From contig JAHYJW010000006.1 in the NCBI GenBank assembly GCA_019428815.1, positions 1 through 47,309 of the forward strand: 47,309 nucleotides of DNA. The letters run 5' to 3'. This stretch comes from Patescibacteria group bacterium (GTDB taxonomy: Archaea; Nanobdellota; Nanobdellia; Pacearchaeales; GW2011-AR1). This document shows positions 1 to 9,357 of this stretch, piece by piece. The position numbers and the translations under genes are program-made. Below the pieces are notes generated by a model. It did no database searches and was not told where the DNA came from. It worked only from the letters and a program-made list of their open reading frames with translations. The stretch's first letter is position 1, and each line of letters opens with the position of its first letter.

Positions 1-1
1 G

Positions 2-900
2 TATAAGATTAGTGGTAATTTAACCTCTTCTTTTATTTTAAAAAATGATTTAGATTTTTGTGATGAAAAAGATTATGAAGATCCAGATAAATCCCCTGGC
101 ATATCAGATTATTGTTTAGCTCAAGGCGCAACAAGTGGTTGGGACCCAATCGGAGACACTTCAAGTCCTTTTCGAGGTACATTTGACGGGCAGAATTATA
201 CTATCTCAAATTTGTTTGTATACCTCCCCTCTACGAGTGAGGTTGGTCTTTTTGGATACCTCGATTCCGCAGAAATATCTGATTTAGAGTTAACGGGTTT
301 TAATTTGACAGGTAAAATAAATGTGGGGGGTATGGTTGGATGGAATTATAAAGGAATACTTAGAAGATTGTCTTTAGATGGAGGAATCTTATATGGTAAT
401 GACTCTGTGGGGGGTTTAGTAGGATATATGGATGGTGGAGCAGAAACCCATTTTTCATTTGTAAAAAATAGTTCAATTGTTTCAGATGTTGGACCAGTGG
501 GAGGTTTAATAGGATACCTCGGCAGTGGTTCGAGTATAACTAATTCTTATTCTCAAAGTTCTGTTGAAGCACTCTCTAAAGATATAGCTAGGGGAGGATT
601 TGTGGGATCTAACGATGGGGGGGCTATTAATTATTCTTATTCTACTGGGGAAGTCTTACCATCCAGTGAGGATAATGGGGGTGGTTTTGCAGGATTATAC
701 AATGCAGGATATGCTACCTCTAATTTTTATGATAGTGAAACTTCGGGATGGAGTACTTCAGCAATGGGTGATAATTTTACAACTAGTTCCATGACTTCCA
801 TAGACATATTCAATGAAAGTTCTTGGGATATAGTTTCTAGAAGAGATTGGACTAGTGAAATTTGGTTTATAGATGATGGAGAAGATTACCCTCGACTTGG
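2..900 (+). repeat. GLUG module 1 (protein-level repeat)
   Basis: Header LDFCDEKD...GATSGWDPIGDTSSPFRGTFDGQNYTISNL followed by GLUG units. Confidence 0.7.
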
Positions 901-3900
901 AAGAGAATGGACCCCCATACCTATTCATTATATTTATTATATTGAAGATTTGTATTATGTTAGAAATAATTCTCGAGACTCATATATTTTAAACAGAAGC
1001 TTAGATTTTTGTACAAGTACTCATTATTCTGAAGATAAAATCTTTCCCAATATATCAAATCTTTGTTTAGCTCAAGGTGCAACAAATGGATGGGTCCCAA
1101 TTGGAAATAGTAGTTCTCCCTTTCAGGGGATATTTAACGGACGAAACTATACTATCACAAATCTTTTCATAAACAGAAGTTCAACAGATTATCAAGGTTT
1201 ATTTGGATATGCTGATTCTGAATCAGATATAAAAAATTTAGGTTTAACAGAGATTGATATATCTGGAAAAAATTATGTTGGAGGTATTGTAGGAAAAAAT
1301 TTAGGTTTAATTTCAAATTCTTCTGTTGAGGGGAATGTCTCTGGAAATGGAAGTTATATTGGGGGTTTTGTAGGAGAGAATCAAGGCTCAATTTCAAATT
1401 CTTTATTTTCTTCTGAAGCTGGAGGTATTCTTGGTGGAGGGCCAAATTATTTAGGAGGTTTTGTAGGTTATAATTACCAAGGTTCAATTACAAACTCTTA
1501 TTCTAAATGTGTGAAAATACATCAAGATATAATCGTAATTATCCCCTCTGGTTATTCTGCAGGTTTTGTAGGTTATAATTACCAAGGCTCAATTACAAAT
1601 TCCTATTCGACTGGTTCTGTTGATTATGTGGGATATACTAACCCTAAAGATAAGGGTTTTGTAGGAGGCCAAAATACAGGGGGGAGTTGGGGAGACAGTG
1701 GAAACTTTTTTGATATGAGTACCTCTGGCCAGATATCTACTACTGGAAATGCTACTGGAAAAACTACAACAGAAATGCAGAATTTTTCAACTTTTGACAA
1801 TGCGGGTTGGGATATTGAACTCTTATGGGATTATGAAGGTGAACTTTGGTTTTTAAACGAAGATTTAGATTATCCAAAATTATTCTTTGAATTTGAAGAT
1901 GATGAAACTTCTCCTACTCATACTATAGGGATTAGTAATAACACTTTTTCAAGCAATCCCACACTTTTTTCAATTAAATGGGATGACAATATTCTTTTAC
2001 AACCCTATGGACAATGGATTTTCTCAACAAATAATTCAGGAACATGGGCAAACGATTCTGCTGTTAATTTTACAGAAACACCAGAATGGGCAAATGTTAC
2101 AAAAACCTTAAATGAAACTCCTTACACAACTATTGGTTACAGATGGTATGCAACAGATACCTTTGATAATCCGGAATCAACTCCAATTTATTCTTTGTAT
2201 ACTTATCCTGTTTTGAATGTTGGTAATGGAACTCTTCAAAATCCTTATGTTGTTAATACTATTGAAGAATTATATTTAATTAATTTCTATCTATCCTCTT
2301 ATTTTATTTTAAATAGAAGTTTAGACTTTTGTGATAATGATAGTTATGACTATCCTGCTTCTTTTCCTGGAGTAGGAGATTTTTGTTCAGTTGAAGGTGC
2401 AACAGAAGGTTGGGAATCTTTGGGAGATAATAGCCTACCCTTCCAGGGGGTGTTTGACGGGCAGAATTATACCCTCTCAAATCTTTATATAAATAGGACC
2501 TCTACTTCGGGAGTTTATCAAGGATTATTTGGATATGCTGATTCGGGATCTCAAATAAAAAATTTGGGCATAGAGGATGTGAATATAAACAGTCGAGGCC
2601 CAGTCGGGAGTTTGATAGGAAGTAATTATGGAACAGTATCAAATTCTTATGCTATAGGGATTGTTCAAATCTACACTTATGGCACTTATTTTGGGGGTTT
2701 GATAGGTTATAATGCTGGAAATATTTCTGATTCTTATACTAACGTTGACTTAATAAAATTAATCTACACCGGAGGAACCTACAGCGGAGGCCTTGTAGGT
2801 TATAATTCCCAAGGTTCAATTTCAAATTCTTATTCTTTAGGAGATGTTAAAGGCGGGGGTACCTTATCCGGTTGGATGGGGGGCCTTGTAGGTTATAATT
2901 CCCAAGGTTCAATTTCAAATTCTTATTCTCAAGGAAGTGTAAATAGAACTTCGGGAACCTTTACGAATGTTGCTGGTTTTTGTGGAAGGAACTATCAAGG
3001 TTCAATTACAAATTCCTATTCTACAGGCCCCGTGTATTATTATGGAGGTACTGACCCCACAGATAAAGGTTTTGTTGGAGGTCAAGATACTGGGGGAGGT
3101 TGGGAAGACAGTGAGAACTTTTTTGATATGAATACCTCTAACCAAACTTCTACTACCGGAAATGCTACTGGAAAAACCACAACAGAAATGCAGAATTTTT
3201 CAACTTTTGATGATGCGGGTTGGGATATAGAATACACAGAGAATTGGATTAATGAAACTTGGTATATTTATAATGGGTTTGATTATCCTAGATTGTGGTT
3301 TGAACCAGATGATTTTAATCCAACATATTCTAATGTGAATCATAATACAACAGAAATAAACAATTCAGTCTTATTTTCTATATTGTGGGATGATGAAAGA
3401 GCTCTAGACCCGGGAGGACAATGGATTTTTTCTACAAACAATTCAGGAACTTGGGTAAATGACGCTGCTGTTAATTTTACAGGAACACCAGAATGGACAA
3501 ATGTTACAAAAACCCTAAATGAAACTTCTGGAACAAAAGTTGGTTATAAATGGTTTGCTAGTGACAATGCCGGAAATTTAATTTCTACTTCTACTTTTGT
3601 ATTATCAACTATAAAAACAAAATCTGGTTTAGTTCCTGAAGATTCAGGAACACCCTTTTATACAAATGAATCGAACCCTGTTTTGATAAATTTAAGTGAA
3701 GGTCAAAGTGAATTAATTACCTGGTGGGTAAATGCTACAGGAGAACTTAATACAACTCATGAATTCTTTGCATTTGCAAATCTTACAAGTGATTCTTTTT
3801 TTAGTGATATCACAGACATTTGGAATGTAACAATTGTAGAAAATCTTCCCCCTAATAACCCTGAAGTTCAAATCTATTCAACAGACCAGAGTAATAGAAC

Positions 3901-4897
3901 CAACCAAAATTTAATCTGTTTTTCGTATATTTCTGCTCCTCAGATAAACGAACTAGATGTTACAGTAAAATGGTTTAAGAATGGAACAGAGAATTTAACT
4001 TTATATTATAATAACAGTTATTCAAGTGGAACTCCTTTTAGTTCTATTCTTTCCTATCAAAATACTTCTAAACATGATAACTGGAGTTGTTCGATGAGGA
4101 TTTTTGATGGATACTACTATAGTGAGTGGGGCAATTCTACAAATTTAACAGTATTAAATTCTCTCCCAACAGTAACTTTGCTTTCTCCCGTTAATGGGGC
4201 AAATACTTCAAGAAGAACCCCCACTTTTTCTTGGAGTGGAACAGACCTGGATGATGATACTTTAACGTACCAAATTAATATCACCCCTGTTCTTTCAAGT
4301 CTTTGTTTTGATGAAGAAAGGTATATCTCAGATTATTCTAACACTGACTATACCCCTAGCTCAGAGAATTATTTTAAGTGTTTATATGATAACAATGATT
4401 ATTACAAATGGAAAGTTAGAGCTTATGATGGAGAAGATTATGGTGGTTGGACTTCGATGTGGAATATCAACATTGTTTCATCTATAGACATGACTCTTTT
4501 GATTAGCGGTATAAATTTTGGAATTTTATCACCTTTAGATTCAAATGATACTACTGATGATATTCCGGAACCAATTAAAATTCAGAATATTGGAAATGCT
4601 TTGATTAATATAACCCTTCAAGGAACATCTTTGTGGGAAAGTGTCGAACATCCTTCAGATTATTTTAAATTTAAAGCCGCGAATAGGACAAACTCTAGTT
4701 CATTTGAGTTTGAAAATTCAATAACAACTTTTACTAATGTTCCCTCGGGGATACAATCTTTTCTCTCAAAATTAAATTGGATTACAGGTAATACTGTGGC
4801 GGATGTAGACTTTTTTATAGAAGCTCCATTAGACGAACCTCCTACAATCACCCCCAGAATATCTAATATCACCTTTACTGCTTCGTTAGCTGAATAA
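2..4897 (+). CDS. GLUG-repeat/Ig-like surface protein, 5'-truncated by window edge (three GLUG modules, then Ig/FN3-like segments)
   Basis: Frame is open from nt 2 through the ORF-track start at 212 (YKISGNLTSSFILKNDLDFC...). Repeated GLUG motifs (VGGLVGYN..G.I.NSYS.G.V) and LDFC...GAT.GW.P.G....PF.G.F.G.NYTI.NL module headers. Confidence 0.85.
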   Translation, partial: YKISGNLTSSFILKNDLDFCDEKDYEDPDKSPGISDYCLAQGATSGWDPIGDTSSPFRGTFDGQNYTISNLFVYLPSTSEVGLFGYLDSAEISDLELTGFNLTGKINVGGMVGWNYKGILRRLSLDGGILYGNDSVGGLVGYMDGGAETHFSFVKNSSIVSDVGPVGGLIGYLGSGSSITNSYSQSSVEALSKDIARGGFVGSNDGGAINYSYSTGEVLPSSEDNGGGFAGLYNAGYATSNFYDSETSGWSTSAMGDNFTTSSMTSIDIFNESSWDIVSRRDWTSEIWFIDDGEDYPRLGREWTPIPIHYIYYIEDLYYVRNNSRDSYILNRSLDFCTSTHYSEDKIFPNISNLCLAQGATNGWVPIGNSSSPFQGIFNGRNYTITNLFINRSSTDYQGLFGYADSESDIKNLGLTEIDISGKNYVGGIVGKNLGLISNSSVEGNVSGNGSYIGGFVGENQGSISNSLFSSEAGGILGGGPNYLGGFVGYNYQGSITNSYSKCVKIHQDIIVIIPSGYSAGFVGYNYQGSITNSYSTGSVDYVGYTNPKDKGFVGGQNTGGSWGDSGNFFDMSTSGQISTTGNATGKTTTEMQNFSTFDNAGWDIELLWDYEGELWFLNEDLDYPKLFFEFEDDETSPTHTIGISNNTFSSNPTLFSIKWDDNILLQPYGQWIFSTNNSGTWANDSAVNFTETPEWANVTKTLNETPYTTIGYRWYATDTFDNPESTPIYSLYTYPVLNVGNGTLQNPYVVNTIEELYLINFYLSSYFILNRSLDFCDNDSYDYPASFPGVGDFCSVEGATEGWESLGDNSLPFQGVFDGQNYTLSNLYINRTSTSGVYQGLFGYADSGSQIKNLGIEDVNINSRGPVGSLIGSNYGTVSNSYAIGIVQIYTYGTYFGGLIGYNAGNISDSYTNVDLIKLIYTGGTYSGGLVGYNSQGSISNSYSLGDVKGGGTLSGWMGGLVGYNSQGSISNSYSQGSVNRTSGTFTNVAGFCGRNYQGSITNSYSTGPVYYYGGTDPTDKGFVGGQDTGGGWEDSENFFDMNTSNQTSTTGNATGKTTTEMQNFSTFDDAGWDIEYTENWINETWYIYNGFDYPRLWFEPDDFNPTYSNVNHNTTEINNSVLFSILWDDERALDPGGQWIFSTNNSGTWVNDAAVNFTGTPEWTNVTKTLNETSGTKVGYKWFASDNAGNLISTSTFVLSTIKTKSGLVPEDSGTPFYTNESNPVLINLSEGQSELITWWVNATGELNTTHEFFAFANLTSDSFFSDITDIWNVTIVENLPPNNPEVQIYSTDQSNRTNQNLICFSYISAPQINELDVTVKWFKNGTENLTLYYNNSYSSGTPFSSILSYQNTSKHDNWSCSMRIFDGYYYSEWGNSTNLTVLNSLPTVTLLSPVNGANTSRRTPTFSWSGTDLDDDTLTYQINITPVLSSLCFDEERYISDYSNTDYTPSSENYFKCLYDNNDYYKWKVRAYDGEDYGGWTSMWNINIVSSIDMTLLISGINFGILSPLDSNDTTDDIPEPIKIQNIGNALINITLQGTSLWESVEHPSDYFKFKAANRTNSSSFEFENSITTFTNVPSGIQSFLSKLNWITGNTVADVDFFIEAPLDEPPTITPRISNITFTASLAE
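930..1900 (+). repeat. GLUG module 2 (protein-level repeat)
   Basis: Header LDFCTSTHY...GATNGWVPIGNSSSPFQGIFNGRNYTITNLFINRSSTDYQGLFGYADS; ends with NATGKTTTEMQNFSTFDNAGWDIE. Confidence 0.75.
2220..3310 (+). repeat. GLUG module 3 (protein-level repeat)
   Basis: Header LDFCDNDSY...GATEGWESLGDNSLPFQGVFDGQNYTLSNLYINRTST; ends with NATGKTTTEMQNFSTFDDAGWDIE, nearly identical in DNA to the end of module 2. Confidence 0.75.
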
Positions 4898-4898
4898 A

Positions 4899-5444
4899 AT
4901 GAAAGATAAAAAACCCATTTACATAATAGATTTAGTTTTAGTAGTTGGAACTTTGGTAAGTTTATTTTTTATCATCTTTTCTCCTATAGGGGGTACTTCT
5001 AGCTTAAACTCTTTTATTACTGGAAGGGCAATTATTCCTACTTTAGAATCTCCTAAAGAGGGATATGTAAGTTCAGATTCCATTCTTTTTTCATTTAAAG
5101 ATGGGCATACTCTTCTCATAGATGATAATCCTGATTTTAGAAATCCTCAAAAATTTACCCTAGAAGATAATTTATACCTTACCTTAGAACCGGGAAATTA
5201 TTACTGGATGGTAAAAGGTATTAGAGAAAGTGAAATGCGGAAATTTACTATTGAATCAAGAGTCGAATTAAAAATGAAGGAGACTGATGAAGGGTATGAA
5301 GTTGTTAATGTAGGAAATGTAAAACTGAATGTAGATGTTTACGAAAAAGATGAATTTTTGGAAAGAATAATTTTGAACATTGAGGAGATTGAAAATCTTG
5401 AGAATATTTCTGAAATTAAAATTATTGGAGGTCAAAGTGATTAA
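4899..5444 (+). CDS. Small membrane-anchored surface protein (N-terminal TM, beta-rich ectodomain)
   Basis: ORF 1 nt after the previous stop; N-terminal TM LVLVVGTLVSLFFIIFSPI followed by FITGRA motif. Confidence 0.75.
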   Translation: MKDKKPIYIIDLVLVVGTLVSLFFIIFSPIGGTSSLNSFITGRAIIPTLESPKEGYVSSDSILFSFKDGHTLLIDDNPDFRNPQKFTLEDNLYLTLEPGNYYWMVKGIRESEMRKFTIESRVELKMKETDEGYEVVNVGNVKLNVDVYEKDEFLERIILNIEEIENLENISEIKIIGGQSD

Positions 5445-6696
5445 GAAAATTTTGTTTTTCCTATTGATATTAATCTTTATCTCTAGTAGTGTGAGTTCAT
5501 TAGGAATTACCCCTGGACGAACTACAATTAATTTTGAACCAGGATTAACAAAAACAGTTGAATTTACTGTTATTAACTCTGAAGAAAAAGATGTTAATCT
5601 TGTAGTTCTTGTTCAAGGCGAATTAAATCAGAGTATTTCCCTTTCAGATATTTCTTTCAGTATGGGTGCTAATGAAAGAGAAAAAAAGATAAAATACACT
5701 CTTAATTTACCACAAAATCTTGAACCAGGATTAAGAACTTCAGAAATAGTGGTTGTTCAGTTACCTGAAAAATCCTCTGAAAGTCAAGCATTTATTGGCG
5801 CAGCAGTTGGAGTTGCAACACAGATTTATGTTTATGTTCCCTACCCCGGGAAATATGCAGAAGCCTCTCTTAATATCGTGGGCCCAGATGAAAAAGGGGT
5901 TATTAATTTTGTTTTACCAGTTATTAGTAGGGGTGATTTAGATTTGGTTAGGGTTAATGCAGTTATAGACATTTACAGTTCTTTAAACGAAAAAATTGAA
6001 ACAATTAAAACTAATGAAATAGGGATTCTCAGTGGGGAGAGAAAAGAACTGGTAGCAAAATGGGAGCAAAATTTATCTTCTGGGAAATATAAAGCAATAG
6101 CTACATTAATTTATGATGAGAACACTAAAACTCTTGAAAAGGAGTTTAATATAGGTTATCAAGTTTTAGAAATTCAGAATATTGAGGTAAACAATTTTCG
6201 CTTAGGAGAAATAGCAAAGTTTGAAGTTCTTGTTCAGAATAAATGGGGGGAGCCAATTAATAATGCCTTTGCTGAAATGTTAATTTATAATAACCAAAAT
6301 CAGGTTATGGCTGAAGTAAAATCTCCTAATTATAATTTTCCAGCTTTAGAGAAAGCCTTAATGATACTATTTTGGGATACAGGGGGTGTTCGGGCAGGAA
6401 CATATGATTCAGAATTATTTTTGAAATTTGGAGAACAATCCTCTAAACATAATCTAAAATTAGATGTATCTGAAAGATCTATTAATGTTAGGGGTGTAGG
6501 TTATGTAATATCTGAAGATAGTGGCGAGGGCGGAGATATTGTTTTTATTTTAGGGAGCATCATTGTTTTACTAGTTGTAATTAATCTTTTTTGGTTTTTA
6601 TTTTTAAGAAGAAAACTTCTTTCTAAGAAGAAAGATGTAAAAGAATTAAAATTTAGGGGAAATACTAAAGGAGAGAACTTAAAGATTAAGAACTAA
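5437..6696 (+). CDS. Secreted CARDB/NEW3-like protein with C-terminal TM anchor
   Basis: Probable GTG start at 5437 (VIKKILFFLLILIFISSSVSS), overlapping the previous stop by 8 nt, rather than ORF-track start 5380. Signal peptide, C-terminal TM IVFILGSIIVLLVVINLFWFLFLRRK. Shares VPYPGKYAE with 9358..10539. Confidence 0.75.
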   Translation: MIKKILFFLLILIFISSSVSSLGITPGRTTINFEPGLTKTVEFTVINSEEKDVNLVVLVQGELNQSISLSDISFSMGANEREKKIKYTLNLPQNLEPGLRTSEIVVVQLPEKSSESQAFIGAAVGVATQIYVYVPYPGKYAEASLNIVGPDEKGVINFVLPVISRGDLDLVRVNAVIDIYSSLNEKIETIKTNEIGILSGERKELVAKWEQNLSSGKYKAIATLIYDENTKTLEKEFNIGYQVLEIQNIEVNNFRLGEIAKFEVLVQNKWGEPINNAFAEMLIYNNQNQVMAEVKSPNYNFPALEKALMILFWDTGGVRAGTYDSELFLKFGEQSSKHNLKLDVSERSINVRGVGYVISEDSGEGGDIVFILGSIIVLLVVINLFWFLFLRRKLLSKKKDVKELKFRGNTKGENLKIKN

Positions 6697-6718
6697 TCTT
6701 AGGAGACTCTTTTTTTCT
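6682..6718 (+). terminator. Candidate hairpin/T-run terminator
   Basis: AAGATTA-agaac-TAATCTT perfect 7-bp inverted repeat spanning the stop codon, followed by ctctttttttctc. Confidence 0.4.
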
Positions 6719-6799
6719 CGAAATCTTTTTAATTTTTAAACTTTTTTTTCTTGATACTTTCTATTAACTCCTTAACTTAGACTTTATTCAAAAGAAATA

Positions 6800-6807
6800 T
6801 TTATAAT
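6800..6807 (+). promoter_or_regulatory. Archaeal TATA box (TTTATAAT) for leaderless gene at 6829
   Basis: Centred about 25 nt upstream of the ATG; inside AGAAATATTTATAA, which is also found upstream of 7498. Confidence 0.5.
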
Positions 6808-6828
6808 TAGTTTTAAATTCTATAATAT

Positions 6829-7338
6829 ATGCTAAAAAAAAGATTAATTCTCCATTTTAATTTCCTTTTAAGTGTAGTCCTTATATTTGTTATTTTTTTA
6901 ATTGGATTTTTTAGTTACCCCTTCTTAAATCCTTATCTTAATGACCGTATTGAGACACCTTATTCTATTCATGGGAATGTGGTACTATCCCCTACAGATT
7001 TTATAAAAAATGAAAACATTTTTGTTTATCCAGATAAGATAATCATTTATATAAAAAATGCAAGTATCTCTTCTTATGCTGATACAGGTAGCATGGAGCC
7101 TTTCTTAAATCAGGATTCTAATGGTATAAGAGTTAAACCTCTCTCTGAAAAAGACATAAAAATCGGAGATATTATCAGTTTTAGAAAACTTGGAAAAATC
7201 ATTGTTCATAGGGTAATTAATAAAGGATTAGATGAACAAGGAATTTATTTTATTACTAAAGGTGATAATTCACCAATAGAGGATGGTAAGATAAGGTTTG
7301 AAGATATTGAATACGTTACAATTGGTATTTTATATTAA
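6829..7338 (+). CDS. Archaeal-type signal peptidase I (S26B/SEC11-like)
   Basis: N-terminal TM; catalytic-like motifs DTGSMEP, IIVHRVI, ITKGDNSP. Confidence 0.85.
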   Translation: MLKKRLILHFNFLLSVVLIFVIFLIGFFSYPFLNPYLNDRIETPYSIHGNVVLSPTDFIKNENIFVYPDKIIIYIKNASISSYADTGSMEPFLNQDSNGIRVKPLSEKDIKIGDIISFRKLGKIIVHRVINKGLDEQGIYFITKGDNSPIEDGKIRFEDIEYVTIGILY

Positions 7339-7468
7339 TAAATACCTCTTAAAGATTAATTAAATGGCTTTTATTTTTGTTATTTCTTAAAATAAATTTT
7401 CCTTTTTTTTTAGAGATAATCTTTTTATTACTAGTTACTGGGATTATGTGGTTTGATGTTTAGAAATA

Positions 7469-7476
7469 TTTATAAA
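7469..7476 (+). promoter_or_regulatory. Archaeal TATA box (TTTATAAA) for gene at 7498
   Basis: Centred about 25 nt upstream of ATG 7498; same spacing as at 6829 and 8495. Confidence 0.5.
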
Positions 7477-7497
7477 CTAAAAAGTTATAAACTCTAT

Positions 7498-7716
7498 ATG
7501 GGTGATGATAAAATTAAAATGAAGAAAACACAGAAGATAATTGTGTTATTGTTATTCCTGTCTATTTTATTCTCTTTTGCTTCTATAATGTTGAATATTT
7601 CACTTGCTACAAATTTAAATCCATCTCAATTTAACTTAGCAGGATTTTCTAATTCAGGTATTTCTTCGCAAGGGAATATTGGTCTTAGTGTCTTGCCTTC
7701 AGGAGGAGAAGGATAA
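7498..7716 (+). CDS. Small secreted/membrane protein A1 (first member of duplicated A-B pair)
   Basis: ORF track starts at 7453, but TATA spacing supports in-frame ATG 7498. Hydrophobic N-terminus; C-terminus SQGNIGLSVLPSGGEG is homologous to the 8495 ORF. Confidence 0.65.
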   Translation: MGDDKIKMKKTQKIIVLLLFLSILFSFASIMLNISLATNLNPSQFNLAGFSNSGISSQGNIGLSVLPSGGEG

Positions 7717-8333
7717 TGAACTCAGAGAATTTACTTTTAGTTGTTGCAGTCTTTGCTGTTTTTGTTTCATTTGCAGGGGTTATATTTACTTTTAATAGTG
7801 TAAGTGAGTTTAAGGATACCTGGTTTACAGGTTTTTATGTACAAGAAGGGAATGTTAGTTTAAACGTTTTGAGTGTTGCAGCAATCAATTTTACTGTTTC
7901 AGATATCAGTTGGGGTGCTGGGCAAGTTAATGAGTCGGCAGATTATGCTATCTTAAATACTTGTTGTGGGGGCAGTGTTACCGATGGAAACTGGTCAAGT
8001 GTTTCACAGGGATTTGAAATTAGAAATGTGGGTAATGTAAATGTTAGCCTTAACTTAACTTCAGATGACGATGCAGATAGTTTTATTGGGGGGTCAGACC
8101 CTTCCTTTCAGCTTAATGTTACAAATATAGACTCTGGTGCTTGTACCGCAAATGGGATTACCCTTGGCCAATATTTTGAAGTTACCTCTCCCGCACCTAT
8201 GACCATATGTAACCCTTTCCAGTTTCTTAATGCTACAGATGAAATTAGGGTTGATGTAAAACTTCAAGTACCTGGAGATTCTTATACAGGGATTAGAAGT
8301 ACAACTTTGACTGCAGCGTTTTATGCAGTTTAA
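7716..8333 (+). CDS. Surface/pilin-like protein B1 with single N-terminal TM
   Basis: Start overlaps the A1 stop; N-terminal TM, then FTGFYVQEGNVSLNVLS; two Cys pairs; close paralog of 8695..9312. Confidence 0.75.
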   Translation: MNSENLLLVVAVFAVFVSFAGVIFTFNSVSEFKDTWFTGFYVQEGNVSLNVLSVAAINFTVSDISWGAGQVNESADYAILNTCCGGSVTDGNWSSVSQGFEIRNVGNVNVSLNLTSDDDADSFIGGSDPSFQLNVTNIDSGACTANGITLGQYFEVTSPAPMTICNPFQFLNATDEIRVDVKLQVPGDSYTGIRSTTLTAAFYAV

Positions 8334-8465
8334 CTTTTTTACTAAATCTTTTCCTTAAACTAAAAGCTTAAGATTATTTGTATAGTCCCTAAAATTTTAT
8401 AACCCTAACACCCTTTAATTTTTAACCCTTCAGAGTTCCTTTTTACAAATTAAAAAATAAGAATA

Positions 8466-8473
8466 TTTATAAA
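8466..8473 (+). promoter_or_regulatory. Archaeal TATA box (TTTATAAA) for gene at 8495
   Basis: GAATATTTATAAA centred about 25 nt upstream of ATG 8495. Confidence 0.5.
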
Positions 8474-8494
8474 TTCCTGTTCATAAAAACTAAT

Positions 8495-8698
8495 ATGAAA
8501 AAACCGCAAAATACCATTTTGTTGCTATTAATTTTAGCGATAACGTTGTCTGTTGTTTCTATTGTGCTAAATTTAACTCTTGTAACTAGTTTGAAAGAAA
8601 TTCGAATTTATGATGACTCTTTTAGTGCATCTTCATCTACAAAAATATCAGGAGAAGTGGGGATTCATATCCTCCCTTCAAATAGGAGCCCTGAATGA
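8495..8698 (+). CDS. Small secreted/membrane protein A2 (paralog of A1)
   Basis: MKKPQNTILLLLILAITLSVVSIVLNLTLVTSL... resembles MKKTQKIIVLLLFLSILFSFASIMLNISLATNL... Confidence 0.65.
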   Translation: MKKPQNTILLLLILAITLSVVSIVLNLTLVTSLKEIRIYDDSFSASSSTKISGEVGIHILPSNRSPE

Positions 8699-9312
8699 AT
8701 TCTGATAAATTTTTATTGGGTATAGCAATTTTTGCCATTTCAGTTTCTTTTATCGGTGTACTCTTCACTCATTTTACAATAAACGAATATAAAAATCTCA
8801 AATTTACAGGTTTTTATGTACAAGAAGGGAATGTTAGTTTAAACGTTTTGAGTGTTGCAGCAATCAATTTTACTGTTTCAGATATTAATTGGGGTTCTGG
8901 ACAAGTTAATGATTCAGCAGACTATGCTATTTTAGATACTTGTTGCGGGGGCAGTGTTACCGATGGAAACTGGTCAATTGTTTCACAGGGATTTGAAATT
9001 AGAAATGTTGGGAATGTAAATGTTAGTCTTAACTTAACTTCAGATGATGATGCAACTACTTTTATTGGGGGTGGAGGCCCTTTATTCCAACTTAATGTTA
9101 CAAATATTGACTCTGGTGCTTGCACCGCAAATGGGATTACTCTTGGCCAATATTTTGAGGTTACCTCTCCCGCAACTATGGCTATATGTAATCCTTTTCA
9201 GTTCCTTAATGCTACAGATGAAATCAGAATTGATGTGAAAATAAAAATCCCCAAAGATTCTAATACTGGCCTTAGAAAAACTACCTTGAGCGCTGTTGTT
9301 TCTAGTGTTTAA
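8695..9312 (+). CDS. Surface/pilin-like protein B2 (paralog of B1)
   Basis: Same length (205 aa) as B1 with a nearly identical central ectodomain; 4-nt ATGA overlap with A2. Confidence 0.75.
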   Translation: MNSDKFLLGIAIFAISVSFIGVLFTHFTINEYKNLKFTGFYVQEGNVSLNVLSVAAINFTVSDINWGSGQVNDSADYAILDTCCGGSVTDGNWSIVSQGFEIRNVGNVNVSLNLTSDDDATTFIGGGGPLFQLNVTNIDSGACTANGITLGQYFEVTSPATMAICNPFQFLNATDEIRIDVKIKIPKDSNTGLRKTTLSAVVSSV

Positions 9313-9326
9313 AACATTTGGGTAAA

Positions 9327-9335
9327 TTTATAAAA
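9327..9335 (+). promoter_or_regulatory. Archaeal TATA box (TTTATAAAA) for gene at 9358
   Basis: Centred about 27 nt upstream of ATG 9358. Confidence 0.45.
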
Positions 9336-9357
9336 TAGATTTCTTATTACTATAAAT

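Noticed and set aside
600-794. 64 aa ORF in an alternative frame of the GLUG gene
   Set aside because: Fully inside a strongly supported coding frame with no recognisable domain.
1167-1487. Antisense 106 aa Q/N/L-rich ORF
   Set aside because: Lies opposite the well-supported GLUG repeats; low complexity mirrors antisense of Asn/Ser/Gly-rich codons.
930-3310. Possible CRISPR-like or tandem DNA repeat array
   Set aside because: Repeats are codon-phased protein modules (GLUG) with variable spacing and no conserved spacer/repeat structure.
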